Source: Aphrocallistes beatrix (taxonomy: Eukaryota > Porifera > Hexactinellida > Sceptrulophora > Aphrocallistidae). From it: a stretch of DNA of 64,000 nt. The stretch lies in NCBI GenBank assembly GCA_963281255.1, contig OY725492.1, forward strand, positions 3,649,104 through 3,713,103. Direction: 5' to 3'. Each line of letters starts with the position of its first letter. Within the stretch, counting starts at the first letter, position 1. A program made the position numbers and the translations under genes. Positions 1 to 10,812 of this stretch are shown piece after piece. The notes under the pieces are model-generated. The model made no database searches. It was given only the letters and a program-made list of their open reading frames with translations, and was not told where the DNA came from.

Positions 1-1060
1 AAACATTAAAAGCGGCACCTCCGAAATACGACAACCTCCGAGACACGGCACAAAACCATTATCCCATCGACTTTCCTATATAAATAATACATTGTGAACC
101 TCCGAGATACGGCAATTAAGTGAACATTTGATTGACATTTTCAATGCAAATTACCTCCGAGATGCGACACTGTCTGGCAAACGCACACTTATGCCCAAAA
201 AATATTTACATATATTAATTAATATATTATTCATCAATTTAATTAATAATATTTAATACAGAGTGACCCAAGTTCTGTTACAAGCTTCATTAGGTATAAA
301 ATTTCTTATACTACAATCTTAGTTATTATGGTCCCAATAGAAATCATTGTACGTGTATGATACCACAATAAATTGTCAGTTGTTGATACTTCAGCAATAA
401 CTCACTCTATATCTTAAGTTCATTATGGTGTACAGCTACGCAAGTGCTCGAAGCGCGCTTGGCGACTTTTGAGGTGTATGCATTAGTGCGAATTTGGAGA
501 GTTGGCACTAGTTATACTCGATTTTTGGAGAGTTGGCATTAGTTCACTGGATTTTTGGAGAGTTGGCATTAGTTCACTGGATTTTTGGAGAGTTGGCATT
601 AGTTCTAAATGATCAATTATTGGTACGAATTTACTCATCGTCGTGCTTCCAAAAATGTCATTCAACCACCCTCTCACGAAATTAAAATGCCACTTTCACA
701 ATCAATTTGACACTCTTTCAAACTGATAATGCCTACATTATTTAAACCATGATTTTATTGCAATATATTCACATTAATACAAAAATAGTTGATAGACCAA
801 ATGCACAATCACTATTATCGAGCGACCATTTTCCTTTAACGAATGTCTACTCCCAAAACTCGAGTAGAACTAATGCAGCGACTCCCGACTTTCCCCGCGC
901 CAAATGACCGGGTTTCGCGGGCTCTATATTAGCGGTTTTTCATTTGGATCCCAGAAATTTAAAAAATTGTGTATACAGATCTGAAATTAAAGTTAATTAA
1001 GGTTTAAGGCATGATGAGATGAAACAGTAATACGCAAGTTCTATCTACAAATCGAAATAA
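1..1060. repeat. Intergenic repeats 3' of claspin
   Basis: No gene seen. Positions about 16-175 hold four spaced copies of a 16-17 base motif close to ACCTCCGAGATACGGCA. Positions about 257-440 resemble the end of the foldback element at 34162-34972 (shared TTCATTAGGTATAAAAT) and then the body of the dispersed family seen at 39312-39600. Positions about 493-606 are a short tandem repeat of a roughly 30-base unit containing GGAGAGTTGGCATTAG, four copies. The rest is AT-rich with nothing I can assign. Confidence 0.6.
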
Positions 1061-3898
1061 TCAATTAGCATTAAGCAAATGGAAGAAACTGGTTGGTTTA
1101 GTGAATGGAACATCTTTCGGGAACTCAGACTTCAACTTTGCTTTGTTTCCCTGGTGTCCATGGTTAGATAGAGACCTGGAGGAGGGAACCGAGACAGATT
1201 TAGCTAGAGAGGGGACAGAAGAGGAATTATCCTTCGTATCAAGTGACCGGGTAGTCTGGAAGACAAATGCTTTCCTCCCCACAAGGTTGCTATCACTGTT
1301 CGATTCAGAGTGTAGATTTGGGTTCAGTCTAGTGCTCGAACTCAAACTCCGAGAGAGGAGGGAGTTGTGCTTGACGAGGGATTTCCTGATGGAAGGGATA
1401 GTTGTCACCTTCCCGAGGGAAGAAGGGTCACAACTCGACGCACGCAGGAGCGAAGGTCCATCCGCTAGAGGGAGTCTGGGGGTGTCTCCGTACTTCAGAT
1501 CCGAGAGAGTAGAGCCGCTCTTCTTAGCAATGTAATCCTCTCGCTCCACACGCCTCCTCCGCCTCTCTTGACTCATCGACTGGTCCGTGTCATCTCGGAC
1601 CTCTTCCCCCCATTCATGGTCCCCTGAGCTCTCAACGTCATCTTCAAAGTTGAACTTCCTCTTGCGGAACAGCCCATGCTTCATCCTAAGACCGTCCTCA
1701 ACGATGTCTTGTTCCGGTAAGAAACGATCTTTCAACAGCTCCAGGTTCGCCTCATCATCCTCTATCATTATCTTATTGTAGTACTTAGCGTTCACCCTCT
1801 CCACTTCCTCACTCTCAACTGCATCCAGGTCTCCGTCTTCGTACTCGTACTCGTCTAGCTCGCCTCCGAAATCGCTCCCGTACTCCGAGTTCTCTGCTTC
1901 CTGGTCCGACCCGGACAGCTCTGCCTCTCGCTCCTCAAACTCGGCGAGTTTCTGGTACCGCTTCAGTCGCAGTTTGTCTTTCGTCCGCATCTGCCGCGGC
2001 GCGAGAACCGGAATGTCCGTGTCAAGCGTCTCGTCCAGCTGTAGGCTAGCGGTGGGGGATCTGTCCGGCGCCTCCGGGAGGACAGGAAGTGCGGACTCGT
2101 TCTTCTTATCCGTAGCCTGAGTGACTTGAGTGGCGAACCCGCCAGTGCAAAGAAAATGCAGCTGAGAGTCCCCTTGCTGGGTGGGAGGGTCGCACAGTCC
2201 GGAGAGGCCTTCTGGGATGGACCCCTGAGAGAGAGGCAGCTGGAAGAGAGAAGGGACTGTGAAGCTGTCGAACACTGCATCAGAACAGTGGTAGTCTATG
2301 GCGCAGGGGAGAGTAAGTGCTGCGGCGGGAGCCTCGTTCTCATCCTGTGCTCCACCTGATAACTGCCGCTCTATCGACAGGGTAGGAGTAGGTATGCGAG
2401 GCTGTGTGTACTCTAAACTCAGTTCCAACTGACCAACTCCATCACCCTCTGACAACTGTCCTTCACTGTCAGAGTCCGCAGCCAACACCTGCCGCTTAGC
2501 CTTCAGATTAGGCGCAAACACCTCATCTCCATCTTCTGAGTCTGAATTTGAGTCTGAAGTTCCATTACTCCCTTCCACATCACTCTCAGATTCAGACTCA
2601 CTGCTACTCTCACTGCTGCTACTGCTGCTACTCGTGTCGGACTTACTACACATGTCTGTGTTACTACCGATGTTACTGCACATATCCAGAGGGGTACTAC
2701 CTACTTCTTCCCTCTCCTCTGCAGCCCATATGGCCCCTGGGACGTCACAAGAGTCTTCAGAAGGTAACAACTCTTCGTTCTCGTATCTAGACCTCAGCTG
2801 CATGTCTCTATGCTCCTGAGCTCGCTTTGCCATCAGACTTCGTCTCAGTTTGTCGTGAAGGAAGGCGTGAGCGGCTCCAGGCTTGCTGGCCAGCTTAGAG
2901 AGAGTGGCAGAAGGCAGCAGAGAGTCTGTGTCTGTGTCGTCTTCTGATGGAGCAGAATCTACTCGCGTGTGTGGGAGAGGCTGCTTTCTAACCGGACCAA
3001 TAGACTGAGTGATGAATCTGCTCTTGAATGACTCGAGCGTGCAGAGAGCAGGGACATCCGTATCCGGGGTCAAATCCAGATGAGTGATGTCATTAGGCGC
3101 CAGTTTAGGTGCAGGCAGGCTGGTGGAAATGGATCTGAGTTTGAGAGAGTCTAGGCGCGGAAGGATTTGCTCCTGAGTCAGCTCCAACCTCTGAGCAGGC
3201 TCAGCTGAGAGGAAGTCTATATCCGGGAGGTCCTCCAGCTGTGAAGGGGACATGGGGGCTGGACAACTCTTGGGGAGAGGCGTGGAGGTCGTCTGCTTGG
3301 AAGGGATTGGCGAGGGGAGAGTGTCAGGTTTCGCAGGTGGGCTTGTGAGCTTGGGTAGCTTTTTCAATACTTCGCGTAGAGTGATGGTGGGAGGGGTGTA
3401 CTCGGGGATTCGTAACTTGGACTCGCGAATCATTCGTTGAGTCTCGCTGTGTATTAGTTTGGGATCTGTCCTCTTAGGTCGAAGGTCCGCTTTCTCAGTG
3501 ACGTCATCAAAATCAAGCCGCTTCTTAGCAGCTTTCTTTTTGTTGCGAGCTTTTTTGAATGCTTTGAAAGTAACACCATCTTCTACCTCTCCACTCTTTT
3601 CCCTAGATTCTGATTCAGAGTTATCGCTCGGAGAGCTAACAGGTTCTTGGCCATCCGAATCCTCTGTCGTGAATAAAGAGTGCAGGGGAGGGGGGGTGCA
3701 GGCGGTGTCGTTGGGAGGTGAGGTGCTGGGTTGAGTGTGTGCAGTACCATGAGTAGGTGGACTACTAGGTCTGTGTGGAGAGTGTGAGGGGGAAGGAAAA
3801 GGGGAAGGTAGAGATTGAGATGTGTGCGAGTTTGGGGTGTGGGGAGGAGATTGATTACAAGGAGTAGGTGGGGAATGGAGAGGGAGAAGTGGTTGCAT
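1061..3898 (-). CDS. CLSPN: Claspin-like checkpoint adaptor
   Basis: 945-residue acidic, Ser/Pro-rich protein in one uninterrupted frame from an ATG at 3898. Two blocks match claspin. Near residues 110-180 there is a Lys-rich stretch (FKAFKKARNKKKAAKKRL) followed by HSETQRMIRESKL, like the N-terminal claspin motif. In the C-terminal third comes AEFEEREAELSGSDQE, a long acidic run, and GLRMKHGLFRKRKFNFEDD, matching the human order AELSGSD, acid, RMRKFRW. Claspin is a nuclear adaptor that links the replication fork (with Timeless/Tipin) to ATR-Chk1 signalling; that role is from family knowledge. It is shorter than human claspin (about 1340 residues), and I did not identify the Chk1-binding phospho-repeats with confidence. 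The first ~75 residues are low-complexity Pro/Ser/His, so the true start could lie further in. No introns are visible. Confidence 0.8.
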   Translation of the reverse strand: MQPLLPLHSPPTPCNQSPPHTPNSHTSQSLPSPFPSPSHSPHRPSSPPTHGTAHTQPSTSPPNDTACTPPPLHSLFTTEDSDGQEPVSSPSDNSESESREKSGEVEDGVTFKAFKKARNKKKAAKKRLDFDDVTEKADLRPKRTDPKLIHSETQRMIRESKLRIPEYTPPTITLREVLKKLPKLTSPPAKPDTLPSPIPSKQTTSTPLPKSCPAPMSPSQLEDLPDIDFLSAEPAQRLELTQEQILPRLDSLKLRSISTSLPAPKLAPNDITHLDLTPDTDVPALCTLESFKSRFITQSIGPVRKQPLPHTRVDSAPSEDDTDTDSLLPSATLSKLASKPGAAHAFLHDKLRRSLMAKRAQEHRDMQLRSRYENEELLPSEDSCDVPGAIWAAEEREEVGSTPLDMCSNIGSNTDMCSKSDTSSSSSSSESSSESESESDVEGSNGTSDSNSDSEDGDEVFAPNLKAKRQVLAADSDSEGQLSEGDGVGQLELSLEYTQPRIPTPTLSIERQLSGGAQDENEAPAAALTLPCAIDYHCSDAVFDSFTVPSLFQLPLSQGSIPEGLSGLCDPPTQQGDSQLHFLCTGGFATQVTQATDKKNESALPVLPEAPDRSPTASLQLDETLDTDIPVLAPRQMRTKDKLRLKRYQKLAEFEEREAELSGSDQEAENSEYGSDFGGELDEYEYEDGDLDAVESEEVERVNAKYYNKIMIEDDEANLELLKDRFLPEQDIVEDGLRMKHGLFRKRKFNFEDDVESSGDHEWGEEVRDDTDQSMSQERRRRRVEREDYIAKKSGSTLSDLKYGDTPRLPLADGPSLLRASSCDPSSLGKVTTIPSIRKSLVKHNSLLSRSLSSSTRLNPNLHSESNSDSNLVGRKAFVFQTTRSLDTKDNSSSVPSLAKSVSVPSSRSLSNHGHQGNKAKLKSEFPKDVPFTKPTSFFHLLNAN

Positions 3899-5133
3899 GA
3901 ATGAAATGTATTGATTTGTAAATTTGAGGTGGAATGAGTTCTATGTGGTAAACAACATGTTAAAACTCACAATTGCAGAAGTAAGCTAAATTATATTTCT
4001 TTATTTGGTCGCACATATACCTGTAAATCAATCTAAAATTATATACGTATATAATATGGAGATGACCATTTTTCATTCTATTAAATTCATTGCCTAATTA
4101 TATATTCTTAATTAGCAATTAGATTGCTTATAAATGATAAGAACTGTGTGGTTATTACACACTTCATTAATAATTAATGAATAATTCAGGTTATCATTCG
4201 GTGAAATGGGTCGATTTTGAAATTTTCAAAAAGCCTTGTTTTGGGCAATGAACTTGTTAAACTTTCTTATTCTTCACCTAAACCCCCAAAAGCCCCCTTC
4301 GGGGGCTATTGGGAAGTCAAAATAATTATATGGAACAACAGCCTGCAAATTGCAAAGGGCGTACGTATATCAAGTTTCGTTCACTGCTAAAAGAATAAAA
4401 CTTCTACATGATAATGCCAGTAGCCATAAAACTAAACAAGTCGCCGCATACATCGAGGATATAGGATGCAAACACAGAATCACCCTCCCTATTCCCCTGA
4501 CCTAAGTCCTAAAACCCCATGTCAACCGTTGGAAGCTAGTCTCTAGCATAATTATTTAATTATTATATAATAATTATTTTATTATTATTATATACGTAGC
4601 AAGCGCTTTTTTCTACCAACTCAAATTGAGTTGATACAGTCCTGGTGATACGAACACCATAACTCAACTGAGGTGAAAGCTGGGACCATTTTGCGTCAAT
4701 TCCCGTCAAGAGAATCAGAATAGCATGAAAACTCGCAGAGTTATGATCCAAGAAATGAATGAGGTTGGAAATTTCCCTTTGCAGGTTGTTGCTCCATGTG
4801 GTGATTTTCATAGGCGTAGTTGATGGAGGGGAGGGCTGGCCCCTCACTTTGGAAAACTGGAGAGGCCGAATACACCTGGCCCCCCAGTTTTTCAGCCAAG
4901 ATTCAGATATTTCTTTTATCTTTACGATTGAGGTAACAATTGTAATTTTTCCTTTGGTGGATTTTTGGGGTTTTAGCTGGAGAATAAGAAAGTTTTAACG
5001 GTTTTTTTTACTCAAAACATAGCTTTTTTGAAATTTTCAACATCGATCCATTTCAGTTGTGTTAGTTAATGCTAGTTAACCTATTATAAAATGTAGCCTT
5101 ATTTCAATTATATTTCAATTGACCAGCTGACTA
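3899..5133. other. Intergenic spacer upstream of claspin
   Basis: No host gene is supported. Besides the mariner remnant at 4388-4515 it contains, at about 4516-4552, a fragment of the dispersed family marked by GGAAGCTAGTCTCTAGCA, and AT-rich simple sequence at 4550-4600. The claspin promoter should lie just above 3898 on the minus strand, but I see no distinct core element. Confidence 0.5.
4388..4515 (+). mobile_element. Mariner transposase remnant (catalytic end)
   Basis: The plus strand reads KRIKLLHDNASSHKTKQV and on to EDIGCKHRI, then in the next frame HPPYSPDLSP. These are the second and third catalytic-core motifs of mariner transposases (HDNARPH and HPPYSPDL). The frame shift between the two motifs and the lack of any other transposase part show a dead fragment. 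It ends against the dispersed repeat carrying GGAAGCTAGTCTCTAGCA. Confidence 0.75.
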
Positions 5134-5402
5134 CCGTTGACGGAAAGATGGTCGCGGGGAAATGGTCGCGAGGAAAAATGGTCGCGAGGAAATATCAGAG
5201 ATGTTTGAAAATTAAAATGAGCGCGAAAGTAGGCATTTTATGTCGGAAACGTTAGGAGAAGTGTGAAAGTGAGCATTTTCAGTTTGAAACCGATTCAAAT
5301 TGAAAGTGAATTTTATTTCCTAGCGACCAATTTTCCTCGCGACTATTTTTCCGCGACGAAATTTCCGCGACCATTTTCCCTGCGACCATCTTTCTGCCAT
5401 TC
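5134..5402. mobile_element. hAT-like MITE with GATGGTCGCG repeats
   Basis: The ends are inverted copies built from short direct repeats of a GGAAAATGGTCGCGAG-type unit: GGAAAGATGGTCGCGGGG at the left and its complement CCCTGCGACCATCTTTC at the right. The flanks carry GCTGACTA (5126-5133) and GCTGGCTA (5403-5410), a 7/8 match consistent with an 8-bp target duplication. There is no coding capacity. It lies about 85 bp upstream of the SNRNP25 start codon, so it may contribute to that promoter; this is inference. Confidence 0.6.
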
Positions 5403-5487
5403 GCTGGCTACAATATCCTAATTTTTAAAAATTTCATTATAGTAGGAATATATCGAAGTTAAGCCCCATATTTAGAGGGAAACACAC

Positions 5488-5680
5488 ATGGCTGCAAAAT
5501 ATAACCTCGAGCAAGCTTCGGTCTCCCAACTGAGAGATCTCGTTCTTGATACTCTCTCGCAAGATCCACTACTCTCTGACCTAGGGAGAGAAGTGACGTT
5601 GCAAGATCTAGAATGTAAAATAGGTGAAGAAGAAGAAATGATGTTAATTCACGTGAAGAGGTTTGATGGCCAAATGATTG
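5488..5680 (+). CDS. SNRNP25: U11/U12 snRNP 25 kDa protein, first exon
   Basis: From the ATG at 5488 the frame gives 64 residues before a GTGAGT donor at 5681 (phase 1). The segment DPLLSDLGREVTLQDLE, then MMLIHVKRFDGQMI, follows human SNRNP25 (DPLLCDLPIQVTLEEV, then MTVRVCKMDGEVM) closely, and in human the ubiquitin-like domain continues directly from this point. The protein is a component of the U11/U12 di-snRNP, which recognises U12-type introns in the nucleus. Without splicing the frame stops at 5703. I looked through 5700-7268 for the remaining ubiquitin-like exons and found none I could support, so the gene is partial here, either because of long or diverged introns or because the exon is orphaned. 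Confidence 0.65.
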
Positions 5681-5703
5681 GTGAGTTTACTTATAATATC
5701 TAG

Positions 5704-7268
5704 CCAAATAATTGGATCATTAAGGACATGTTTAAATATACGCACGATTAAGTTGGGGTTTTTAATCCTGGGATCCTACGTATAATTATCTTGAAACCTT
5801 TGTATTTAGTATTTCACGAATGTGCCATACTAATCCCGGGATTGAGGAGTACATCAATCCCAAAATTCTGGCAGAGTCATTAATGAATTGATGTATTTCA
5901 CAAGTTTATTTGCAATCGTTATTTGAAGTAGCTGTGACTATCAACGACTTACCGTCACCACACGTAAACAAAAAGTTAATACTTTTATTTGAGAGTTGAA
6001 AGAATGCTTCGTATCTACGCAAATATACCTAATAACCATATGCAATAGCTAATATAGCTATGACGCTCTTAGTGTCAAGAATTTTATCAATGAAGATCTA
6101 TCAGATTCAGATTCTCATAACTCTGCGAGTTCTGACATTTTCTAGCGCCAATCGCGACGTAGATTGTTTCCTAGAATTGTCTCAGAATCGAGTTTTTTGC
6201 CGTTTTACAGTCGAAACTATCCAGAAATTTGTGAAACTTTTGGTAGAAATCTACAAATTTTAACATCCTTTTTTGCAATTTTAAAATTCCGTGCTCCATG
6301 GTGTAATTTGTATTGTAGTTGTATAAAATATTAGCTTTTATATGTGAAAAGTAATACCTAGCAAGTTAGCAACGTGTAAGAATGTAACTTAAAAGCATTA
6401 AAAAGGCAATAAAAACCATAAATTTTCTAACCACTCCCGATAAGACACATTCAAAATATGCTGTAATCGAACTCGATAAAATTACCCCATGGAAATACGT
6501 AGTGCATCACATTCCTGGTTCGTTTCGTCACTTTTGAAATAGTGTTACTCAATCACATTGCATATTTATTCTCGGATCAACGTACGTAAATGATACTTAC
6601 TACAGTAGAAAGTCAATTTTCTGAACTCCAGGTTTTCGAAATTCAATTATCCGAACCCCTTTGGTCCCATCACGTTGGATAACTGGCGTTCTACTGTATA
6701 CACAAATGATTACAGTGACAAGTCACATTATTAGAAAATTCAAATTATTTACCCTAGCACTCTGCATATTGATTCATATTTTAGTTCAAAGTTATATCTC
6801 CTGCTTGCCATCCCATTTACCCCTCCCTTTAAGAGAGTAATTCAGTAAAGGTCTTATTTTGTCAATTTTTATTTCATATTGACGAAGTGGGGATTAACCA
6901 GGGACGCTTAAGGAAGGGCGAGAGTGGACAACTGCATATCCTCCCCCTTGATCAACCCTTTCTACCCCAGGTCTATCCTCAAGTATTGGGAGATCGGATG
7001 TCATCGTTTCCTTACCAATGACAAGGAGATCCGATACCTACCTGATACCCACCCTGCTGTGGGTAACTAGCGACCCTTGGAATTGTAAGAGTGAGTATGA
7101 TTCGTAGTGAGGCTTCAGCTCAGACAAATATTGCATGTGAAAATAACGTTCATAACACCTTGGTACAAAATGACTTTAAGGAAAAGATAAGCAGTATTTT
7201 AAGGGTATTTAACTGTAGCTGGCGTATTGTAGGGTTAAAACGTAAGTTTGCTTGCGAGTTTGCGCTAA
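5704..7268. other. Spacer between SNRNP25 exon 1 and PBX
   Basis: No convincing exon. Positions 6395-6510 share a dispersed repeat with 63610-63720 (common words CCACTCCC, ATAAGACA and CGCTGTAA-like). A short GC-richer block at about 6885-7085 has no relation I recognise; it could be a SINE fragment. An open frame at 7091-7381 overlaps the PBX last exon in antisense and is not supported as a gene. Confidence 0.45.
6603..6696. mobile_element. Short pogo/Tigger-like MITE
   Basis: A 94-bp unit starts with CAGTAGAA and ends with the complement TTCTACTG, flanked on both sides by TA. The inner sequence ATTATCCGAACCCC resembles pogo-group element ends. A related single end, CAGTAGAACCTCAGCTATCC, lies at about 63531. 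Confidence 0.6.
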
Positions 7269-9708
7269 TTAATCGTCGTCATCATCTGACGTGGAGATAC
7301 CTTCTAAGCTTGGGTCATCTAGCATATCTTCAGAATCGAACATTGGAGATAATTTCTGATCCATGTCAAAGTCATCGCTAGGTTCTTTACCAATGTTTCG
7401 CTTGTACCTGATTCTTTTGTTCCCGAACCAATTGCTAACCTAGAAAACATTATCGCATAAATCAGCCTTTAGTTTAAATTAGTAGGGACCTGCTAATTAA
7501 TAATAAGGGAGAGCAGTTTTGATTTATTACATATACGTATATATGTGTTAACTTGGAATATTTAAATTAAACATAGATATTACCAATCGATCAGAACAAC
7601 AAGAACTTTAACATATTTGTATAATTACTTAATTTTAAAGACATTGAGTCTGTACCAATCAACTTTGTTTCCAAAATCAAAATGGGCACCGTGTGGTGAA
7701 TCAATATATATGGCTAATTGCTCTTTTGTAACTAAAGCACTTCAAAGCAAAACTAACAAATTAGATGGTGCGTAAACGTGTCAGATTCTGTAGCCTTAAA
7801 AGCTTGGTCAAATGTGTTTGTTAATTCATGAAAGATTTTTCTATAAATTATGTCCTTATGCAGTTTGTGATGGGCAAGTGCATACTAGAATGGGAACTTA
7901 TCATTTCCATTAGGATAAGCGTGTAAACCATCTGGTTTAGTTTCTAAAGTACTATTCTAGATAATTCAGCTACTTAACATTTGAAGATGGTTTCACATGG
8001 TCTACACAACACGATGTAGAGGTACAGAGTAGACATACTTATCTATAATCATGGCTGTGTTATGCATTCGACATGAACACAAATATTGGTGAGTAGGAGC
8101 ATGATACAAATTCTATTTTCACAAATAGTATAAGTTTGAAGTAATGACGTTTTCTGCTCATTAGAATAATTCTAGAAATTTTGCCGATTCGAATTAAACT
8201 AACATTAAAAAAAAGAGTGTAAAGCAATATTTTAAACGAATTGCAAAATTTTTCCTGAGAACGATCAATAGACCAACGAATTTTATAACTAATTGTATTA
8301 TGATAGAATTTATGTAAAGTAGTACATTAGTTGAAATTAAAATGAATTGAAAACCATGAAATTAAATTTACTCCTCACGCCAACGGATGTAGATGGACTT
8401 CCACATGCTTTACATTTTAATTGATGTGAATTAGTAACCAATTGTTACTCGTTATAGAGAAATTAAGCTTAAAACTATAATTATGAAAAATCTCTTTAAA
8501 TATTATATTTGAACTACCGTAAAACTGGGGCGACTTTGGCCCTAGGAGGTGACTTTGTCCCACAATATCAATTTTAATAAAATATACTAAAACTAATGAA
8601 TCAATGTAATCACATTGCTAATATGCTGAATGAAACTCTCAATATATCCAAAGACATTTAAATCGCAATATTTCTAAGTTTGAGTAGATTTTATTAAAAT
8701 TGTTATTGTGGGGCAAAGTCACCTCCTAGGGGCAAAGTCACCTCCTAGGGCCAAAGTCGCCCCAGTTTACGGTACGTATTTTTGTCCAATTGAGAATCTC
8801 CCTAGCACACTTGGATCCGCCCTAGTACATATAAGAATTCCTAAATATCTGTACTCACTTGGCTTGTGTTGATGTTGCACTGTATCGCTAGGTCCGCCTT
8901 TACCTCCTCGCTAGGGTAGGGATTTTCGAGATGCGAGTAGAAGTACTCATTGAGGATCTCAGTGGCTTGCTTACTGAAATTCTTCCTCTTCCGCCTAGTT
9001 CTATTCTCAAACATATTCTTTCGCACATATCGGACGGCTTCATCCACATTCGTTTTCAATTCTTGGAAGATGAGTTGAGACCTGACTCTGGAGCCGTGAA
9101 TAATTTCATCAATCTTTTTCACCGAAATAGGAATGCAATGCGGTTGCTCGCTGAATACTCCCACCATTCCCTTCACATACTCTTCACATAATCCTTGCAA
9201 CTTTTCGTACTCTGATTTGTAGGCCTTAAAACGAGTAATATAAATAAAGTTAAATCGCGTGAACTAACCTTGAGTTAAAATAGATTAATAGACTCACCGA
9301 TCTGATCTGTAAGATTCTGGCATTATATTCTTCTAAAAGATTTGGCGTTATCTCATCGTATTCGGGTATGCTGCAATTTGACATAACTTCATCTAGACTG
9401 GTTAAAAAATCGCGGTCCAACAGATCATCCAGATGCTCCATTCTAGTAGCGTATCCGGAGCGGTTTCCCGTTATTTCCATCCGCTCCATCAGATTGTTTT
9501 CTTCTTCATTGAACAGCTCGTTGAGGAGGCTATAGATAGTACTGCATAGAGGAGAGTCTTCTATTTCTTGCTCGATGAATTTGGAATTGTCAGCAGTCAG
9601 TTCTATACACCCATTCAGGAGTTCTGCCTCTTCGCTCCATCTGTCTGGACTGACATGCTGCTGCTGCTGTATATCCATATTAGGAGGTGAGTGCCCGGAA
9701 TCAGACAT
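7269..9708 (-). CDS. PBX: PBX/extradenticle TALE homeobox protein
   Basis: Three exons: 9298-9708, 8859-9224 and 7269-7439, all joined in phase 0 by GT-AG introns of 73 and 1419 nt, giving 315 residues. Exon 1 carries the PBC region (IYSLLNELFNEEENNLMERM). Exon 2 carries the rest of PBC and most of the homeodomain (RRKRKNFSKQATEILNEYF, TALE insertion NPYPSEE). Exon 3 starts with helix 3, VSNWFGNKRIRYKRNIGK. The homeodomain spans about residues 212-274 and is nearly identical to PBX1. PBC proteins are nuclear cofactors that bind DNA with Hox and Meis proteins. I chose the ATG at 9708; a longer open frame upstream has no ATG. After the homeodomain only about 38 residues follow, unusually acidic and ending in five Asp. 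The protein is shorter than PBX1 (430) and Exd (376). The last intron, between SQ and VSN, carries a MITE. Confidence 0.93.
8517..8772. mobile_element. TIR MITE in PBX intron 2
   Basis: A 256-bp unit with inverted ends CCGTAAAACTGGGGCGAC and GTCGCCCCAGTTTACGG, flanked by TA at both sides (8515-8516 and 8773-8774). The inner TIR words GGCCCTAGGAGGTGAC and GTCACCTCCTAGGGCC also pair. It has no coding sequence and fits a Tc1/mariner-superfamily MITE. Confidence 0.8.
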
Positions 9709-10812
9709 TTCTACAAAAGACAATGCCTAGTCAAACTTACAGAAAGTTGTCAGATTACCATAGGCCCGAAATTTTGACTCAAATTAGGTTTATATAGAGA
9801 TAATGTGTTATTAACTGTCATGTGCGAATTAGAAACATGTACGTTAGAAAATGGTACGTATTCAGTAGTGGGATATCATCTCAAACGAGATCACAATGTA
9901 GCAGTGCTCAATTATTTGTTACAAGCAAAGCAATTATTCTGTTCGACTAAGTTCATAATTAAATCAGTAGTAATTATGCAGCATTTTATTCCAAAAATGT
10001 GATCTTATTACTCGAACATAGTTGGGAGACATTGTACCTGCTAAAGTGCATATGGTAGTCTATAAATATAAATTATTCTAACATTTTTTAAAATTGGACA
10101 AATTTGTTAATTAAGTATGCATTTTGAATTTAGAAATAATAGTTACTAAATTTTTAACACCCCAACTACAAAAGAGACAATATATAATATTACTCGCTTT
10201 ACCAAACTAAATGGACAAACAGACAATGATTTAAGATGTTTAAACAAGAGAAAATATATTTACAAATATAAATCAATTATTTGAGTCTAAAGTAATGTCA
10301 CTAAAATCCTAACTTACAACAATGTTAACTATCAAATATGATATTTCAAGCGTGGTAAAATCAATTGTAGATTCTTTTATAGCTATCCCTTCAAATACAT
10401 ACATGTTCAATTCTTTGCTCATTGATGGATACTTGAATCAACTATTGTTTGAAGGAGTGGTCACATGCCGAATACATTACAGATGTTTATCGCATTGTAT
10501 TTCAATGCTCAAACCCACATCAACAATAGCCACTTAAACGACTTAATTGCTCTCAAGAATGGAATAGCATAGAAATGTTCCACCTAAATAGCGATATCGA
10601 TACTGTATGAACTAGATTCACATCATGCTGATGCTAAGTGTGAAACCATCAAGTGGATTATCTTTTTGAAGTCATAAAGTGTGTGATCATCAATTACCAC
10701 GTCTAAATGCATTATATTACTTAATTATGGAATGAGGAATGTGCTAATGTTGTATGCAATCATACAAAGATAATATTTTCAGAATGTTAGCTCTATTCAT
10801 AGACTCCTTTAA
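9709..10812. other. Intergenic, AT-rich
   Basis: Sequence upstream of PBX. It is AT-rich and has only short, non-conserved open frames. I see no gene, RNA gene or recognisable regulatory site. Confidence 0.4.

Noticed and set aside
4563-4998. Short overlapping frames on both strands upstream of SNRNP25
   Set aside because: AT-rich, no conserved motif and no splice or start support.
7091-7381. Candidate second exon of SNRNP25
   Set aside because: The frame runs antisense into the PBX last exon, and similarity to the SNRNP25 continuation is too weak.
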